A DNA stretch of 64,000 nt from Afipia sp. OHSU_II-C1. Its GTDB lineage: Bacteria; Pseudomonadota; Alphaproteobacteria; Rhizobiales; Xanthobacteraceae. Below are positions 34,636 to 44,031 of the stretch, in pieces; position 1 is the stretch's first letter, and each line of letters opens with the position of its first letter. The stretch spans positions 120,694-184,693 of the forward strand of contig NZ_APJI01000011.1 in NCBI RefSeq assembly GCF_000497575.1, read 5' to 3'. The notes under the pieces are model-generated. The model was given only the letters and a program-made list of their open reading frames with translations. It made no database searches and was not told where the DNA came from. The translations under genes and the position numbers were made by a program.

Positions 34636-35460
34636 TCAGTTGCCGAAGGCGTTGAGCATCTGGTTCATGGTGCGCGACGGCTCGGCGCATCCGGCCTCGC
34701 CGACGATCTTCGCCGGCACGCCAGCAACGGTGACGTTGTTCGGAACCGGCTTCACCACCACCGAACCTGCCGCGATGCGCGCGCAATGTCCGATCTCGAT
34801 GTTGCCGAGAATCTTCGCGCCCGCACCGATCATCACGCCGTGGCGGATTTTCGGATGACGATCCTCGTTCTCCTTGCCGGTGCCGCCGAGGGTGACACCG
34901 TGCAGGATCGACACGTTGTCCTCGATCACTGCGGTCTCGCCGACCACCAGACCGGTGGCGTGATCAAGGAAGATTCCGCGGCCGATCTTCGCGGCGGGAT
35001 TGATATCGGTCTGGAATTCCGCCGACGCGCGGCTCTGGATGTAGTAGGCGAAATCCTTGCGGCTGTTGTTGTAGAGCCAGTGCGCGAGACGATGCGCCTG
35101 AAGGGCATGGAAGCCCTTGAAGTAGAGCAGCGGATCGATGAAGCGCGATGTCGCCGGATCGCGATCGAACACCGCAACGAGATCCGCACGGAATGCGTTG
35201 CCGAGATCGGGCTCGGCCTCGAGCGCATCATTGTAGGCCTGACGGATCAGGTCGCCGGACAGCGCCGAATGATCGAGACGCTCGGCGATACGATGCACCA
35301 CCGCATCCTCGAGCCGGTCGTGATGCAGCACGGTTGAATAGATGAAGGTCGCGAGTTCCGGCTCGCGCTGCACAATCTCTTCAGCCTCGGCCCGGATGCG
35401 GGTCCAGACGGGATCGACGGTCGAGAGGGCCGACTTTGTATCAAGTTGAGGCTTGGCCAT
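34636..35460 (-). CDS. cysE: Serine O-acetyltransferase
   Basis: 274 residues from ATG 35460 (MAKPQLDTKS). It makes O-acetylserine from serine and acetyl-CoA, the entry to cysteine synthesis. N-terminal helical domain (about 1-140), then hexapeptide beta-helix with catalytic His in IFLDHATGLVVGETAVI and ILHGVTLGGTGKENEDRHPKIRHGVMIGAGAKILGNIEIG. The C-terminal tail (NQMLNAFGN) is where CysK would bind; it lacks the final Ile of enteric CysE. A twin direct repeat sits 90-125 bp upstream. Confidence 0.95.
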   Translation of the reverse strand: MAKPQLDTKSALSTVDPVWTRIRAEAEEIVQREPELATFIYSTVLHHDRLEDAVVHRIAERLDHSALSGDLIRQAYNDALEAEPDLGNAFRADLVAVFDRDPATSRFIDPLLYFKGFHALQAHRLAHWLYNNSRKDFAYYIQSRASAEFQTDINPAAKIGRGIFLDHATGLVVGETAVIEDNVSILHGVTLGGTGKENEDRHPKIRHGVMIGAGAKILGNIEIGHCARIAAGSVVVKPVPNNVTVAGVPAKIVGEAGCAEPSRTMNQMLNAFGN

Positions 35461-35548
35461 GGTGCAGTATCCGGCTGATGAGCGCTGAGGAGATATTACC
35501 ACATAATGGGAAGTTGAAAGGCCGCAACAGTTGCCAAGGTTGACGTTG

Positions 35549-35584
35549 GAATAATTATCTCCCGCGTTCGTAGAATAATTATCT
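35549..35584. promoter_or_regulatory. Twin direct repeat upstream of cysE
   Basis: GAATAATTATCT occurs twice, at 35549-35560 and 35573-35584, 24 bp apart start to start. AT-rich in a GC-rich setting; a regulator binding site is possible. Confidence 0.45.
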
Positions 35585-35608
35585 ACAACCCTGCTTCTCA
35601 GGTGTATG

Positions 35609-36364
35609 TCATGGCCGCATTGCAAGGAACTCCAGAACGCCGTCCTTGTAAACGCGATCACCGACCGCGCGCATGTGATCGCGGTTTGGAATATCAAGCA
35701 CTTGCGACCCGGGAATGACGTCCGCAAGCCGGGATGCGGAGCCTGCGATGTCGTCGGTCGTGCCCACCGCGATGAGTGTGGGAACGGTAATCGCGGCTGC
35801 TTCCTCGCGCGTCATCAGCCGCCGGGAGCCGCGCATACAGGCCGCGAGCGCCCTGCGATCCGAGCGGGTCTGATCTGCAAACGTACGAAACGTCCGGCCG
35901 ACGGGATCGGTGACGTCATCGAGCGAGGCCGCTTCCAGGGCCTCTGCAACATTCTCGCCGGGCCGGCCGATATCCTCGATCAGGCCCATGCCGATGCCGC
36001 CAAGGATCGCCTTGCCCAGACGCTCCGGGCTGCGCTCGGCGAGGTAAGCAGTGATGCGCCCGCCCATCGAGTAGCCCATCATGTCCGCTCGTTCGATGTT
36101 CAGATGATCCATCAACCCGCTCACATCACCGGCCATGGTGCCGATGTGATAATCCTCGGGATCGTAAAGTTTCGTCGACTCGCCATGGCCGCGATGGTCG
36201 AGCGCAATGACCCGCCGTCCCGCCTTGGTCAGGGTCGAAACCCACCCCGGATAAATCCAGTTCATGTTTTTGCTGGATGCAAACCCGTGAACGAGAACGA
36301 TCGGATCTCCCTCGCCTTCATCGAGATACGCAATTTCGACGGAGCCGTTGTGAAAACTCGGCAT
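35609..36364 (-). CDS. Alpha/beta hydrolase
   Basis: 251 residues from ATG 36364 (MPSFHNGSVE); longer frames extend through a family N palindrome and are rejected. Oxyanion motif VLVHGFASS (about 25-33), nucleophile elbow GYSMGG, acid in VGTTDDIAG and His in NRDHMRAVGD complete the triad. Likely an esterase or lipase-type enzyme, substrate unknown. Confidence 0.88.
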   Translation of the reverse strand: MPSFHNGSVEIAYLDEGEGDPIVLVHGFASSKNMNWIYPGWVSTLTKAGRRVIALDHRGHGESTKLYDPEDYHIGTMAGDVSGLMDHLNIERADMMGYSMGGRITAYLAERSPERLGKAILGGIGMGLIEDIGRPGENVAEALEAASLDDVTDPVGRTFRTFADQTRSDRRALAACMRGSRRLMTREEAAAITVPTLIAVGTTDDIAGSASRLADVIPGSQVLDIPNRDHMRAVGDRVYKDGVLEFLAMRP

Positions 36365-36456
36365 CGGACAGTCCATAACTTTGATTGAAGACGATTTGTG
36401 GATGGCGGAGGTCCACTTTACCCCGATGTGACGCGCAAGACTAGCGCGCGCCCCGT

Positions 36457-36531
36457 CGTCATTGCGATGAGCGACAGCGACGAAGCAATCCAACCTTTTG
36501 CTCTGGATTGCTTCGCTTCGTTCGCAATGAG
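36457..36531. repeat. Dispersed palindrome, family N, copy 2
   Basis: CGTCATTGCG...GAAGCAATCCA and GGATTGCTTCGCTTCG...CGCAATGAG arms; slightly degraded at both ends. Confidence 0.75.
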
Positions 36532-36544
36532 GGTGCAGCGCATT

Positions 36545-37669
36545 TCATGTTGCGAGCCGCGCCTGGACCGCGGCAAGTGCGCGCCGCGCACGTTTGAGTT
36601 TGGAACGTTGAATCCATGACAGCGTGAGCCGCTCGGTCGTTGCCTTGATCGAGGTGATAAACCCGAACAGTGCCAGCAATGCGGCGAACACCCACCACGC
36701 CAGATTGAATGCGCCAGCGGTCAGCAGCAGCGCGCCGCGCCCGAGAATCTTCACGATGGCGCGGGTCTGGCTGCCTTTGGATTCCGCGAGCCTTGCGGCG
36801 CGCGCGACGTCCTTCGGGCCGTCGGCAATGCGCAGCACATCGAGCGCGCCTTTGGTGCCCGCCTTTTCGCTGACGCGTCCGACATCCTTGGCGAGACGAA
36901 CCAGCGCGCCCGCCTTCTCCGCCTTGAACGCCGCCTTCACTGCGCTGATGGTCTGGCCAGGGCGCGCGATGGATGCGCTTGCGACCGCCTGCTGCAGCAT
37001 CGGCGCATCGACAACGCCGCGCGCAGAGCGGCCCGCCCATTCGGTGAGGCCCGCGCCGAGCCGGCCGACCTTGCGCGCATCCTTCACCATCGACAGCCCG
37101 GCGCGAACCGGCGTCGCACCGCCGACCGAAACGTAAGTCGCCGCCGTCACCACAAGGCCGACACTCGCAAGCCCGAGCACCAACTGATCTGCGTTCTCGC
37201 CCATCGCAAGCCGCTTGCCCTCGCGCACCACGTCGCGGATGTCGCCGAACACGAACAGATCGCCCGCGACGGTGCCTGCGAGGCTCGCGACATCATCCGC
37301 TTCGCCGATCACCAGACCTGTGGCAAAGCGTCTCGCCACGCTCGTGGTGGAGTTCTCATCGGCGACCGCGGCATCGACACGCGCGGCCAGTCCGGGCGGC
37401 AGCGGGACACCCCTGTCCTGTGCCAGATCGGTAAAACTTTTCGCCAGATCCGCGTCGTTGTCATCGAGCGCCTGGGCTGCGCCCTGCCCGAGGGCATCGG
37501 CATGCGTCCGCAAGGCGGAATTGACCTGGATATCGGCCAGCCGCGCCGGGTTGTCCTGGGCCAGCAGCAAGGCCGAGGCCTCGCGCGCATGGGGCCACAG
37601 CGCGGCAAATGTCGCCGCCGAAGCAGCCGCACCCGCGAGGGTCAAACCGATGCGCCAGGTGGCTTTCAT
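36545..37669 (-). CDS. Conserved membrane protein of unknown function
   Basis: 374 residues. N-terminal membrane helix (MKATWRIGLTLAGAAASAATFAAL), Ala-rich helical middle, hydrophobic stretches near 160-190 (LVLGLASVGLVVTAATYVSVG) and 320-345 (LLLTAGAFNLAWWVFAALLALFGFITS), and a basic C-terminus (RSKLKRARRALAAVQARL). No motif I can name. ATG start. Confidence 0.75.
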   Translation of the reverse strand: MKATWRIGLTLAGAAASAATFAALWPHAREASALLLAQDNPARLADIQVNSALRTHADALGQGAAQALDDNDADLAKSFTDLAQDRGVPLPPGLAARVDAAVADENSTTSVARRFATGLVIGEADDVASLAGTVAGDLFVFGDIRDVVREGKRLAMGENADQLVLGLASVGLVVTAATYVSVGGATPVRAGLSMVKDARKVGRLGAGLTEWAGRSARGVVDAPMLQQAVASASIARPGQTISAVKAAFKAEKAGALVRLAKDVGRVSEKAGTKGALDVLRIADGPKDVARAARLAESKGSQTRAIVKILGRGALLLTAGAFNLAWWVFAALLALFGFITSIKATTERLTLSWIQRSKLKRARRALAAVQARLAT

Positions 37670-37979
37670 CTCAGGTGGCCTTCATCGCGAACTGATAACC
37701 CCTTGCCATGCCTATGGGTCCGGCAGACCCATGACTGGCCGATGACATGGTGTGCCGTTTTTCGGACACAACCTCCCCAACGAAAGAAGGGCTTTCCCAA
37801 GGCGGCAAGATTGTGTCGAATTCACACGCTAAGTCATGCGGCGAATTGGACGAATCCGATGCCGCAATCTAGGAATAAGCTGTATCGCTCGGTATGCTGC
37901 AAAGCAGCGGCTGCGTCGTCGCTGCGCGTGCTGGGGTATGGGTAAAGACGCACAAGACCAGGATTGGGGTAGAATTGTT

Positions 37980-38225
37980 ATGGCGGATCACGTCGTCCCT
38001 CACTTTCATAACGATGCGGGCGTGGCCATCATCGAAATCGGCTCTCGGGAGTTCATGTGCGTGGGCGCCAATCCCCCGTTCGATCATCCGCATGTCTTTC
38101 TCGATCTCGGCGATGACAACGAGATCATCTGCCCCTACTGCTCGACGCTGTACCGCTATGCCGCCGATCTGAAGGCCGGACAGGCGCGTCCTCCCGAATG
38201 CGTCGTGAAAGACAAAGTCGCCTAA
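37980..38225 (+). CDS. Zinc-finger protein of the NDUFS6-like type
   Basis: 81 residues from ATG 37980. A CHCC-type zinc site is visible: Cys in EFMCVGANPPFDHPHVFLDLGDDNEIICPYCSTLYRY. The family resembles the complex I accessory subunit NDUFS6. It lies 6 bp before the FAD monooxygenase, so they are co-transcribed. The 310 bp before it (37670-37979) contain one hairpin, ATGGGTC-CGGCA-GACCCAT (37714-37732), and no gene. Confidence 0.9.
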   Translation: MADHVVPHFHNDAGVAIIEIGSREFMCVGANPPFDHPHVFLDLGDDNEIICPYCSTLYRYAADLKAGQARPPECVVKDKVA

Positions 38226-38231
38226 AAACCT

Positions 38232-39425
38232 GTGGCTGACTCACGCACCATCGTTGTCGCTGGTGCGGGTATTGGCGGACTGACAACCGCGCTGGCACTC
38301 GCGCAGCGCGGTTTTCGCGTCATCGTTCTTGAGCGCGCCGCGAAACTTGAAGAGGCCGGCGCCGGGCTGCAACTGTCCCCCAACGCCAGCCGCATCCTGA
38401 TCGATCTCGGCCTTGAGCCGCTTCTTGCGCCGCATGTGATCGTACCCGACTCGATCAGCATCATGACCGCCCGCACCGGCAAGGAAATCGGGCGGGTCCC
38501 CCTCGGCGAGGCCGCAGCGCTGCGCTATGGCGCACCCTACTGGATCATCCGCCGGGCCGATCTGCAATCGGCGCTTCTGGCCCGCGTCACCGGCCATCCC
38601 GACATCGACCTGCGGCTCGGCGCACAGTTCGAGGACGTCGCCGTCTATCCGAAGGGCGTCACCGTGGTTCAGCGGCGGATCACGGCGCGGCAGCAGGAAC
38701 AGGCGCTGGCGCTGATCGGCGCCGACGGCGTCTGGTCCAGCGTGCGGCATCAGATCTTCCCCGAAGCGCAGCCGCAGTTCACGGGCAGCATCGCATGGCG
38801 CGGCACGGTGGACGCCACGCAACTGCCGCGCGGATTCAATACGCAGCGCGTGCAGCTCTGGATGGGCACGAACGCGCATCTGGTCGCCTATCCGATGTCG
38901 GGCGGCAAGCGCATCAACGTGGTGGCGATCATCTCGGGCAAATGGAACAGGCCGGGCTGGAGCGAGCCCGGCGATGTGGTCGAGATCGCCAACCAGTTCT
39001 CGGCGCCGCGATGGCCGATCGCCGCGCGCATGATGATCGGCGCGGTCGACGGCTGGCGCAAATGGGCGCTGTTCGCCGTGCGCGACGGCGGCGTCTGGAA
39101 CAAGGGGCCGATCGCACTGCTCGGCGATGCCTCCCACGCCATGCTGCCATTCGCCGCGCAGGGCGCTGGCATGGCCATCGAGGACGCTGCGGTGATTGCG
39201 AAATGTCTTGAAAGCTCACCCGCCAATCCGACGGCGGCATTCGCCGAATATGCCCGCCTGCGCGCGCCGCGCGTGACCCGGACGCAGCGCACGGCGCGCA
39301 AGAACGGCCAGACCTATCATCTCGGCGGGCCGGTCGGCTTCGCGCGCGATCAGGTCATCAGGGTGCTGGGCGGATCGCGGCTGCTGTCGCGGCAGGACTG
39401 GATCTACGACTGGCGGATGCCGTGA
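38232..39425 (+). CDS. FAD-dependent monooxygenase, aromatic hydroxylase type
   Basis: 397 residues from GTG 38232. Rossmann dinucleotide motif GAGIGGLTTALALAQRGFRVIVLE at the N-terminus (residues 11-34), the second FAD motif GDASHAMLPFAAQGAGMAIEDA near 300, and the DGVWSSVR fingerprint. The closest group is salicylate-hydroxylase/UbiH-like enzymes with NAD(P)H; substrate unknown. Second gene of the unit with the zinc-finger protein. Confidence 0.9.
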   Translation: MADSRTIVVAGAGIGGLTTALALAQRGFRVIVLERAAKLEEAGAGLQLSPNASRILIDLGLEPLLAPHVIVPDSISIMTARTGKEIGRVPLGEAAALRYGAPYWIIRRADLQSALLARVTGHPDIDLRLGAQFEDVAVYPKGVTVVQRRITARQQEQALALIGADGVWSSVRHQIFPEAQPQFTGSIAWRGTVDATQLPRGFNTQRVQLWMGTNAHLVAYPMSGGKRINVVAIISGKWNRPGWSEPGDVVEIANQFSAPRWPIAARMMIGAVDGWRKWALFAVRDGGVWNKGPIALLGDASHAMLPFAAQGAGMAIEDAAVIAKCLESSPANPTAAFAEYARLRAPRVTRTQRTARKNGQTYHLGGPVGFARDQVIRVLGGSRLLSRQDWIYDWRMP

Positions 39426-39441
39426 TGCGCCGCTGGCTGGA

Positions 39442-39882
39442 TCAGCGCTTGCGCTTGGGCGGCGCCGCCGGAGCTGCGGGCCTGGGAATCTCGGTGGTGC
39501 AATTGTCGCGCGCGATTCTCGCATCGAGGTCGTCGCGTTGCGCGCGTTGGGCACGATAGTCGGTCTGATACGCCAGACCCGAGACCAGCGCTCCGCCTGC
39601 CCCGGACTCCGCTTTCGCCATCAGCCCTTCCAGCTCGACCACGCGGTTGTTCACATCCCTGCGGGTGGAGACGAGCTGCTCGCAGTTGTAGAGCTCGTAC
39701 TTGGCGGGATCGACGAAAACACTCGACCCGAAAGGCGAGCCGGCCCCGCCGCTGGCGCAGGCACCGAGGCTGACTGCTAGCGCGGCAAGACCCGCGATGC
39801 GCAGAACAGGACGCCATCCGCCCGCTGCGGGACGCAGCACAGAATCGCGGTTCAGGCCTTCAACCATCCACTCGTTTTTCAT
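39442..39882 (-). CDS. Lipoprotein of unknown function
   Basis: 146 residues from ATG 39882 (MKNEWMVEGL). Lipobox V-S-L-G-A-C (residues about 37-42). Mature part has a helical coil (NNRVVELEGLMAKAES; YRAQRAQRDDLDARIARDNC) and a basic Pro/Ala/Lys tail (PAAPAAPPKRKR). The frame extends to 40038 but lacks a signal sequence there. Function unknown; probably inner- or outer-membrane anchored. Confidence 0.75.
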   Translation of the reverse strand: MKNEWMVEGLNRDSVLRPAAGGWRPVLRIAGLAALAVSLGACASGGAGSPFGSSVFVDPAKYELYNCEQLVSTRRDVNNRVVELEGLMAKAESGAGGALVSGLAYQTDYRAQRAQRDDLDARIARDNCTTEIPRPAAPAAPPKRKR

Positions 39883-39944
39883 ATGCGTCGTGTTGCGGGT
39901 CTTCGTGTTGAATTTGTGGTGAGCGGTAAACGGCGGCAACGCAA

Positions 39945-40154
39945 TCAAAGCGTTTCCTGCTTGTGGCCGCATTCCTTGCAGACGAACGCCGCGCGCTTGG
40001 TGCCTTTCGCGGCCAGAACGCGGTTGGCCTTGCCGCACTTGCCGCAGGTGGCCTCGAAGCGCGTGTTGCCCTGCTTGACCACAAGGGCCTTGCGTTCCAT
40101 CGCCTCGCGCACCAGCCGTTCGGTCTCTTCGCGCAGGGCTTGCTTGTCCACCAT
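39945..40154 (-). CDS. Small zinc-ribbon protein
   Basis: 69 residues with two CxxC knuckles: CGKCGKANRVLAAKGTKRAAFVCKECGHKQ (residues about 37-66). The N-terminal part is helical and charged (EETERLVREAMERKAL). Zinc-ribbon proteins bind nucleic acid or partner proteins; function here not known. Confidence 0.8.
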   Translation of the reverse strand: MVDKQALREETERLVREAMERKALVVKQGNTRFEATCGKCGKANRVLAAKGTKRAAFVCKECGHKQETL

Positions 40155-40207
40155 TGTCAGTCCTTCGATCGGCGGTCAGGAGGTCAGATAGATTCCCCCG
40201 GGCACAT

Positions 40208-40654
40208 TTAACGGTGCCTGCCCTCGTTTAACAAACCATATCCGTCAGCAATGCGGCGAAATCGCCACTGTCCCGTTCCTCCGGGCCGAACCGTCAGCAC
40301 CGGACCATTCGCATCGACCTCAGTCCTGCTGTTGCTCATGGTGCCGTTGTGACTTTTCCATTTCAGCGAAACGGAGCTGCCCCACACCTTGCAGTCATAG
40401 ACGCCGCCCAGCGAACTTCTGAAAATCAGCCAGCCGAAACTTTCATCGATCTGGCGCGGCGGTTGCGGCAGGTTGAAATAGGATTGCACGCTCGCCTGAC
40501 AGACCAGCGCCGCCGGCCATTCACTTCCCTGACCGCGGGCGATCATTGGGATAAAAAGAGTCGGGGCAAATACTACAGAGGCAAGCAATGCGCGTACGGC
40601 AGTTCTGAAAAACACGTTCGTATCCCGACCTTGTTCCTTCACCCTGCGGAGCAT
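40208..40654 (-). CDS. Secreted protein of unknown function
   Basis: About 148 residues from the ATG at 40654; the start is uncertain because a downstream GTG also gives a signal peptide (FFRTAVRALLASVVFAPTLFIPMIARG) and no start has a good SD. The longer frame to 40774 adds an unlikely cysteine-rich leader. Mature part: WPAALVCQASVQSYFNLPQPPRQ, VYDCKVWGSSVSLKW, with two Cys. No family recognised. Confidence 0.55.
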   Translation of the reverse strand: MLRRVKEQGRDTNVFFRTAVRALLASVVFAPTLFIPMIARGQGSEWPAALVCQASVQSYFNLPQPPRQIDESFGWLIFRSSLGGVYDCKVWGSSVSLKWKSHNGTMSNSRTEVDANGPVLTVRPGGTGQWRFRRIADGYGLLNEGRHR

Positions 40655-40770
40655 CACGAGGAGCGACGCATGCCGGCTGCAATGCCACCGACAAATATCA
40701 CAACGCTCCCGAACGGCGAACAAACCGATGAACCATCGCTTCCGTTCTTCCGTGCTTATGACTTCGTCTG

Positions 40771-41235
40771 TCACGGCTTAGGCCAGCCTACGCAGACCCC
40801 AAGCATCAGAAACAATGGAAAGCCACAAAACAGTGTCCAGCCAATATTAACAGCTAAAAATAATTGGTCCGTGATGACTTGCTTGCGAAGGCTTTCGTCG
40901 AAGCCGACGAGTCTATTAATTGCTTCCCATGGCCCAATAGGTGGAAAGCGGCTGGGCTCTTCCTCCCCCTCGCCGTAGATACTCTTTTGAACGAATTTCT
41001 TCCAAGTCAGAGCCCTATAAACGCTGATCAAAACTCCAAACGCGGCGATGGCGACAATCCCCCACAACGAGGATGAACCTAGCTTGTTGGGGATTTGCCA
41101 TCCGAGACATTGAGTAGGCGACACTGCCACCAAAATGAACACCTGAACAACTAACAAGAACACGTTTGCTACGGCGGCGATCCTGGCGACCTTCTCGCAA
41201 TAATCAGGGTGGAAATTGGGAAGCTCCCCACTCAC
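40771..41235 (-). CDS. Membrane protein in a lower-GC islet
   Basis: 154 residues if started at the GTG at 41235; the open frame runs back into the tRNA-Leu, so 41319 cannot be its start. Three hydrophobic segments (VANVFLLVVQVFILVAVS; GIVAIAAFGVLISVY; LAVNIGWTLFCGFPLFLMLGVC). Local GC is around 47% by eye, below the rest of the window, suggesting foreign origin. No SD; function unknown. Confidence 0.5.
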   Translation of the reverse strand: MSGELPNFHPDYCEKVARIAAVANVFLLVVQVFILVAVSPTQCLGWQIPNKLGSSSLWGIVAIAAFGVLISVYRALTWKKFVQKSIYGEGEEEPSRFPPIGPWEAINRLVGFDESLRKQVITDQLFLAVNIGWTLFCGFPLFLMLGVCVGWPKP

Positions 41236-41278
41236 GATTTCATCCCAAGTAAAAGACCGATCGAGTATTCGCTCATCT

Positions 41279-41365
41279 TGGTGCGGACGGCGGGAATCGA
41301 ACCCGCACGACGTTGCCATCGAGGGATTTTAAGTCCCTTGCGTCTACCAATTCCGCCACGTCCGC
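41279..41365 (-). tRNA. tRNA-Leu (anticodon UAA)
   Basis: Acceptor stem GCGGACG...GTCCGC, anticodon arm GGGA-CTTAAAA-TCCC giving anticodon UAA, a long class II variable arm, T-arm GCGGGTTCGATTCCCGC, and an encoded CCA (ACCA at 41282-41279). Confidence 0.97.
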
Positions 41366-41702
41366 GCGCGCGGGTTGTAACATCGCGCGGGGTGCGGCTG
41401 AAAGCCCGGTTTGTGACGTAAAACGCGCGCGCCGGGGACAATATCACCGGAATCCGGGCACCCGGAATCGGTTATCGAGCGCTCCGAAACGCTCGCCGCA
41501 ACGCCGCTCCGGCGCGTGTGAATGCAAAAAACATAGGCATAGCAGGCCTCAATCGCATGTCATGCGGCGATAAATCCGGCCGGGTTGTGCGTCCCCGATT
41601 TGCACCGCTCGCGTTTGACGGTACAAGTGCTGGCCGGACGGATCGTCGCGAACAGCGCCCTCAAGAGCCTGTCGCGAACTGGAATCAAGGGTGTGATTCG
41701 TC

Positions 41703-42542
41703 ATGCGCTGCCTCGTGGTCGCCGACCTGCATTACGCCCTGCCGCAGTTCGACTGGGTGCTCGGCATCGCACCGCGGTTCGATGTGGTGATCATCGCAGG
41801 CGACGCGCTCGACATCGGATCGATTGTCGATTTCCGCGCTCAGATCGTCGTGGTGCGGAAATATCTCGAACGGCTCGCCAGCAAGACACGCGTGATCCTG
41901 TGCTCGGGGAATCACGATCTCGACGAGCGCGACGAAGCGGGCGAGCGAATCTCGCGCTGGATCGGCGATCTCGGCGGCCTCGGGATCGCCCATGACGGCG
42001 AGAGCCTGACCATCGGCGATACCTTCTTCACGATCTGCCCGTGGTGGGACGGCCCCCGCGTCAAGGAGCAGATCGGCATGCAGCTTGAGGAAGCCGCCGC
42101 GGCGCATCGCGGACGCTGGATCTGGATTCATCACGCGCCGGCCGCGAACTCGCCGACGAGTTGGGGCGGCGCGCGCACGTTCGGCGACGCGGAGCTGGTG
42201 CAATGGATCGAAAGCTACAAGCCCGACATTGTTCTGTCGGGCCATGTGCACCAGTCACCGTTCGTCAAGGACGGCTCATGGTTCGACCAGATCGGCGGCA
42301 CCTGGGTCTTCAACATGGGGCAACAGTTCGGGCCGACGCCCGCGCATATCGTGCTCGATCTGGATCACGACAGGGCCTACTGGTTTTCGGCGGCAGGCGA
42401 ACAATCGATCGATCTCGGCAAGCCGCTGCGGCGGCCTGCGGAGAATCTCAATGCATTTCCGGATTGGCTTACAGCCGGGAGTCCGGCAGCCGCTCAGGCT
42501 GGCGATCCGAGCCCGGCGACGACGCGCCCGGAGACAGGTTGA
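41703..42542 (+). CDS. Metallophosphoesterase
   Basis: 279 residues from ATG 41703. The five calcineurin-type metal motifs are present: DLH (residues 8-10), GDALD, GNHD, HH, and GHVH. Catalyses phosphoester hydrolysis with two divalent metals; natural substrate unknown. Its last 74 bp overlap the 3' end of the cyclic-nucleotide-binding gene on the other strand. The 41366-41702 gap holds no gene. Confidence 0.92.
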   Translation: MRCLVVADLHYALPQFDWVLGIAPRFDVVIIAGDALDIGSIVDFRAQIVVVRKYLERLASKTRVILCSGNHDLDERDEAGERISRWIGDLGGLGIAHDGESLTIGDTFFTICPWWDGPRVKEQIGMQLEEAAAAHRGRWIWIHHAPAANSPTSWGGARTFGDAELVQWIESYKPDIVLSGHVHQSPFVKDGSWFDQIGGTWVFNMGQQFGPTPAHIVLDLDHDRAYWFSAAGEQSIDLGKPLRRPAENLNAFPDWLTAGSPAAAQAGDPSPATTRPETG

Positions 42543-42978
42543 CGAGGCTTTCGAGCACATCGCCGACCATCGCCAGGTGATTCCCGTGATCGGCATACTG
42601 GCGCTTGATGTCGGCGAGATATGTCGTCGCCGCATTGAGACGGTGCGCGAGAAGCTGCGCGACGAGAAGCGCGACCGCAGGTTGTGCACGCAGGAACGCG
42701 GCGGCGTCATCGAACTGATAAACCGTCGAGGCCACCGTGGCGCGCACCGTCGCGGTATGCGGCTGGCCCAGCAGCACCGACATTTCGCCGAGGATGGCGC
42801 CTGGCTGGGTGACGGTAGCGACCACCGTTTCGCCCTTCAGAACATCGAGCCGGCCGCTCAGCAGAACATAGAGCCGCCCGGTGGTCTCTCCTTCCCGGAT
42901 CAGCAGCGCATCGGCAGGAAGCGACGTTTCCTGCCCTCCGACGCAATGTTCAAGAACCGCGCGCATTCCGGTCTCCAT
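42469..42978 (-). CDS. Cyclic nucleotide-binding domain protein
   Basis: 169 residues. One cNMP-binding beta-barrel (residues about 10-125) with the phosphate-binding cassette in PGAILGEMSVLLGQPHTATVRATVAS; no DNA-binding domain. Such stand-alone modules act as sensors or partners. C-terminal helix (RLNAATTYLADIKRQYADHGNHLAMVGDVLESLV). It overlaps the metallophosphoesterase 3' end tail to tail. Confidence 0.88.
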   Translation of the reverse strand: METGMRAVLEHCVGGQETSLPADALLIREGETTGRLYVLLSGRLDVLKGETVVATVTQPGAILGEMSVLLGQPHTATVRATVASTVYQFDDAAAFLRAQPAVALLVAQLLAHRLNAATTYLADIKRQYADHGNHLAMVGDVLESLVNLSPGASSPGSDRQPERLPDSRL

Positions 42979-43129
42979 CCCGATCGGAGCAAAGCTAAGC
43001 CCCGCTGTTTAAAACGTCCATCGCATAGTGCCGTTCCGTCTGCGCAAATTGCCAGCAGTTGAGGAGACGCGCTAGGATGGCCCTTCAAACGGCATTAACA
43101 AAAAGAAACCAGCGGGAGAGAAAGCGTCG

Positions 43130-44026
<897 letters not shown>

Positions 44027-44031
44027 GTAGC

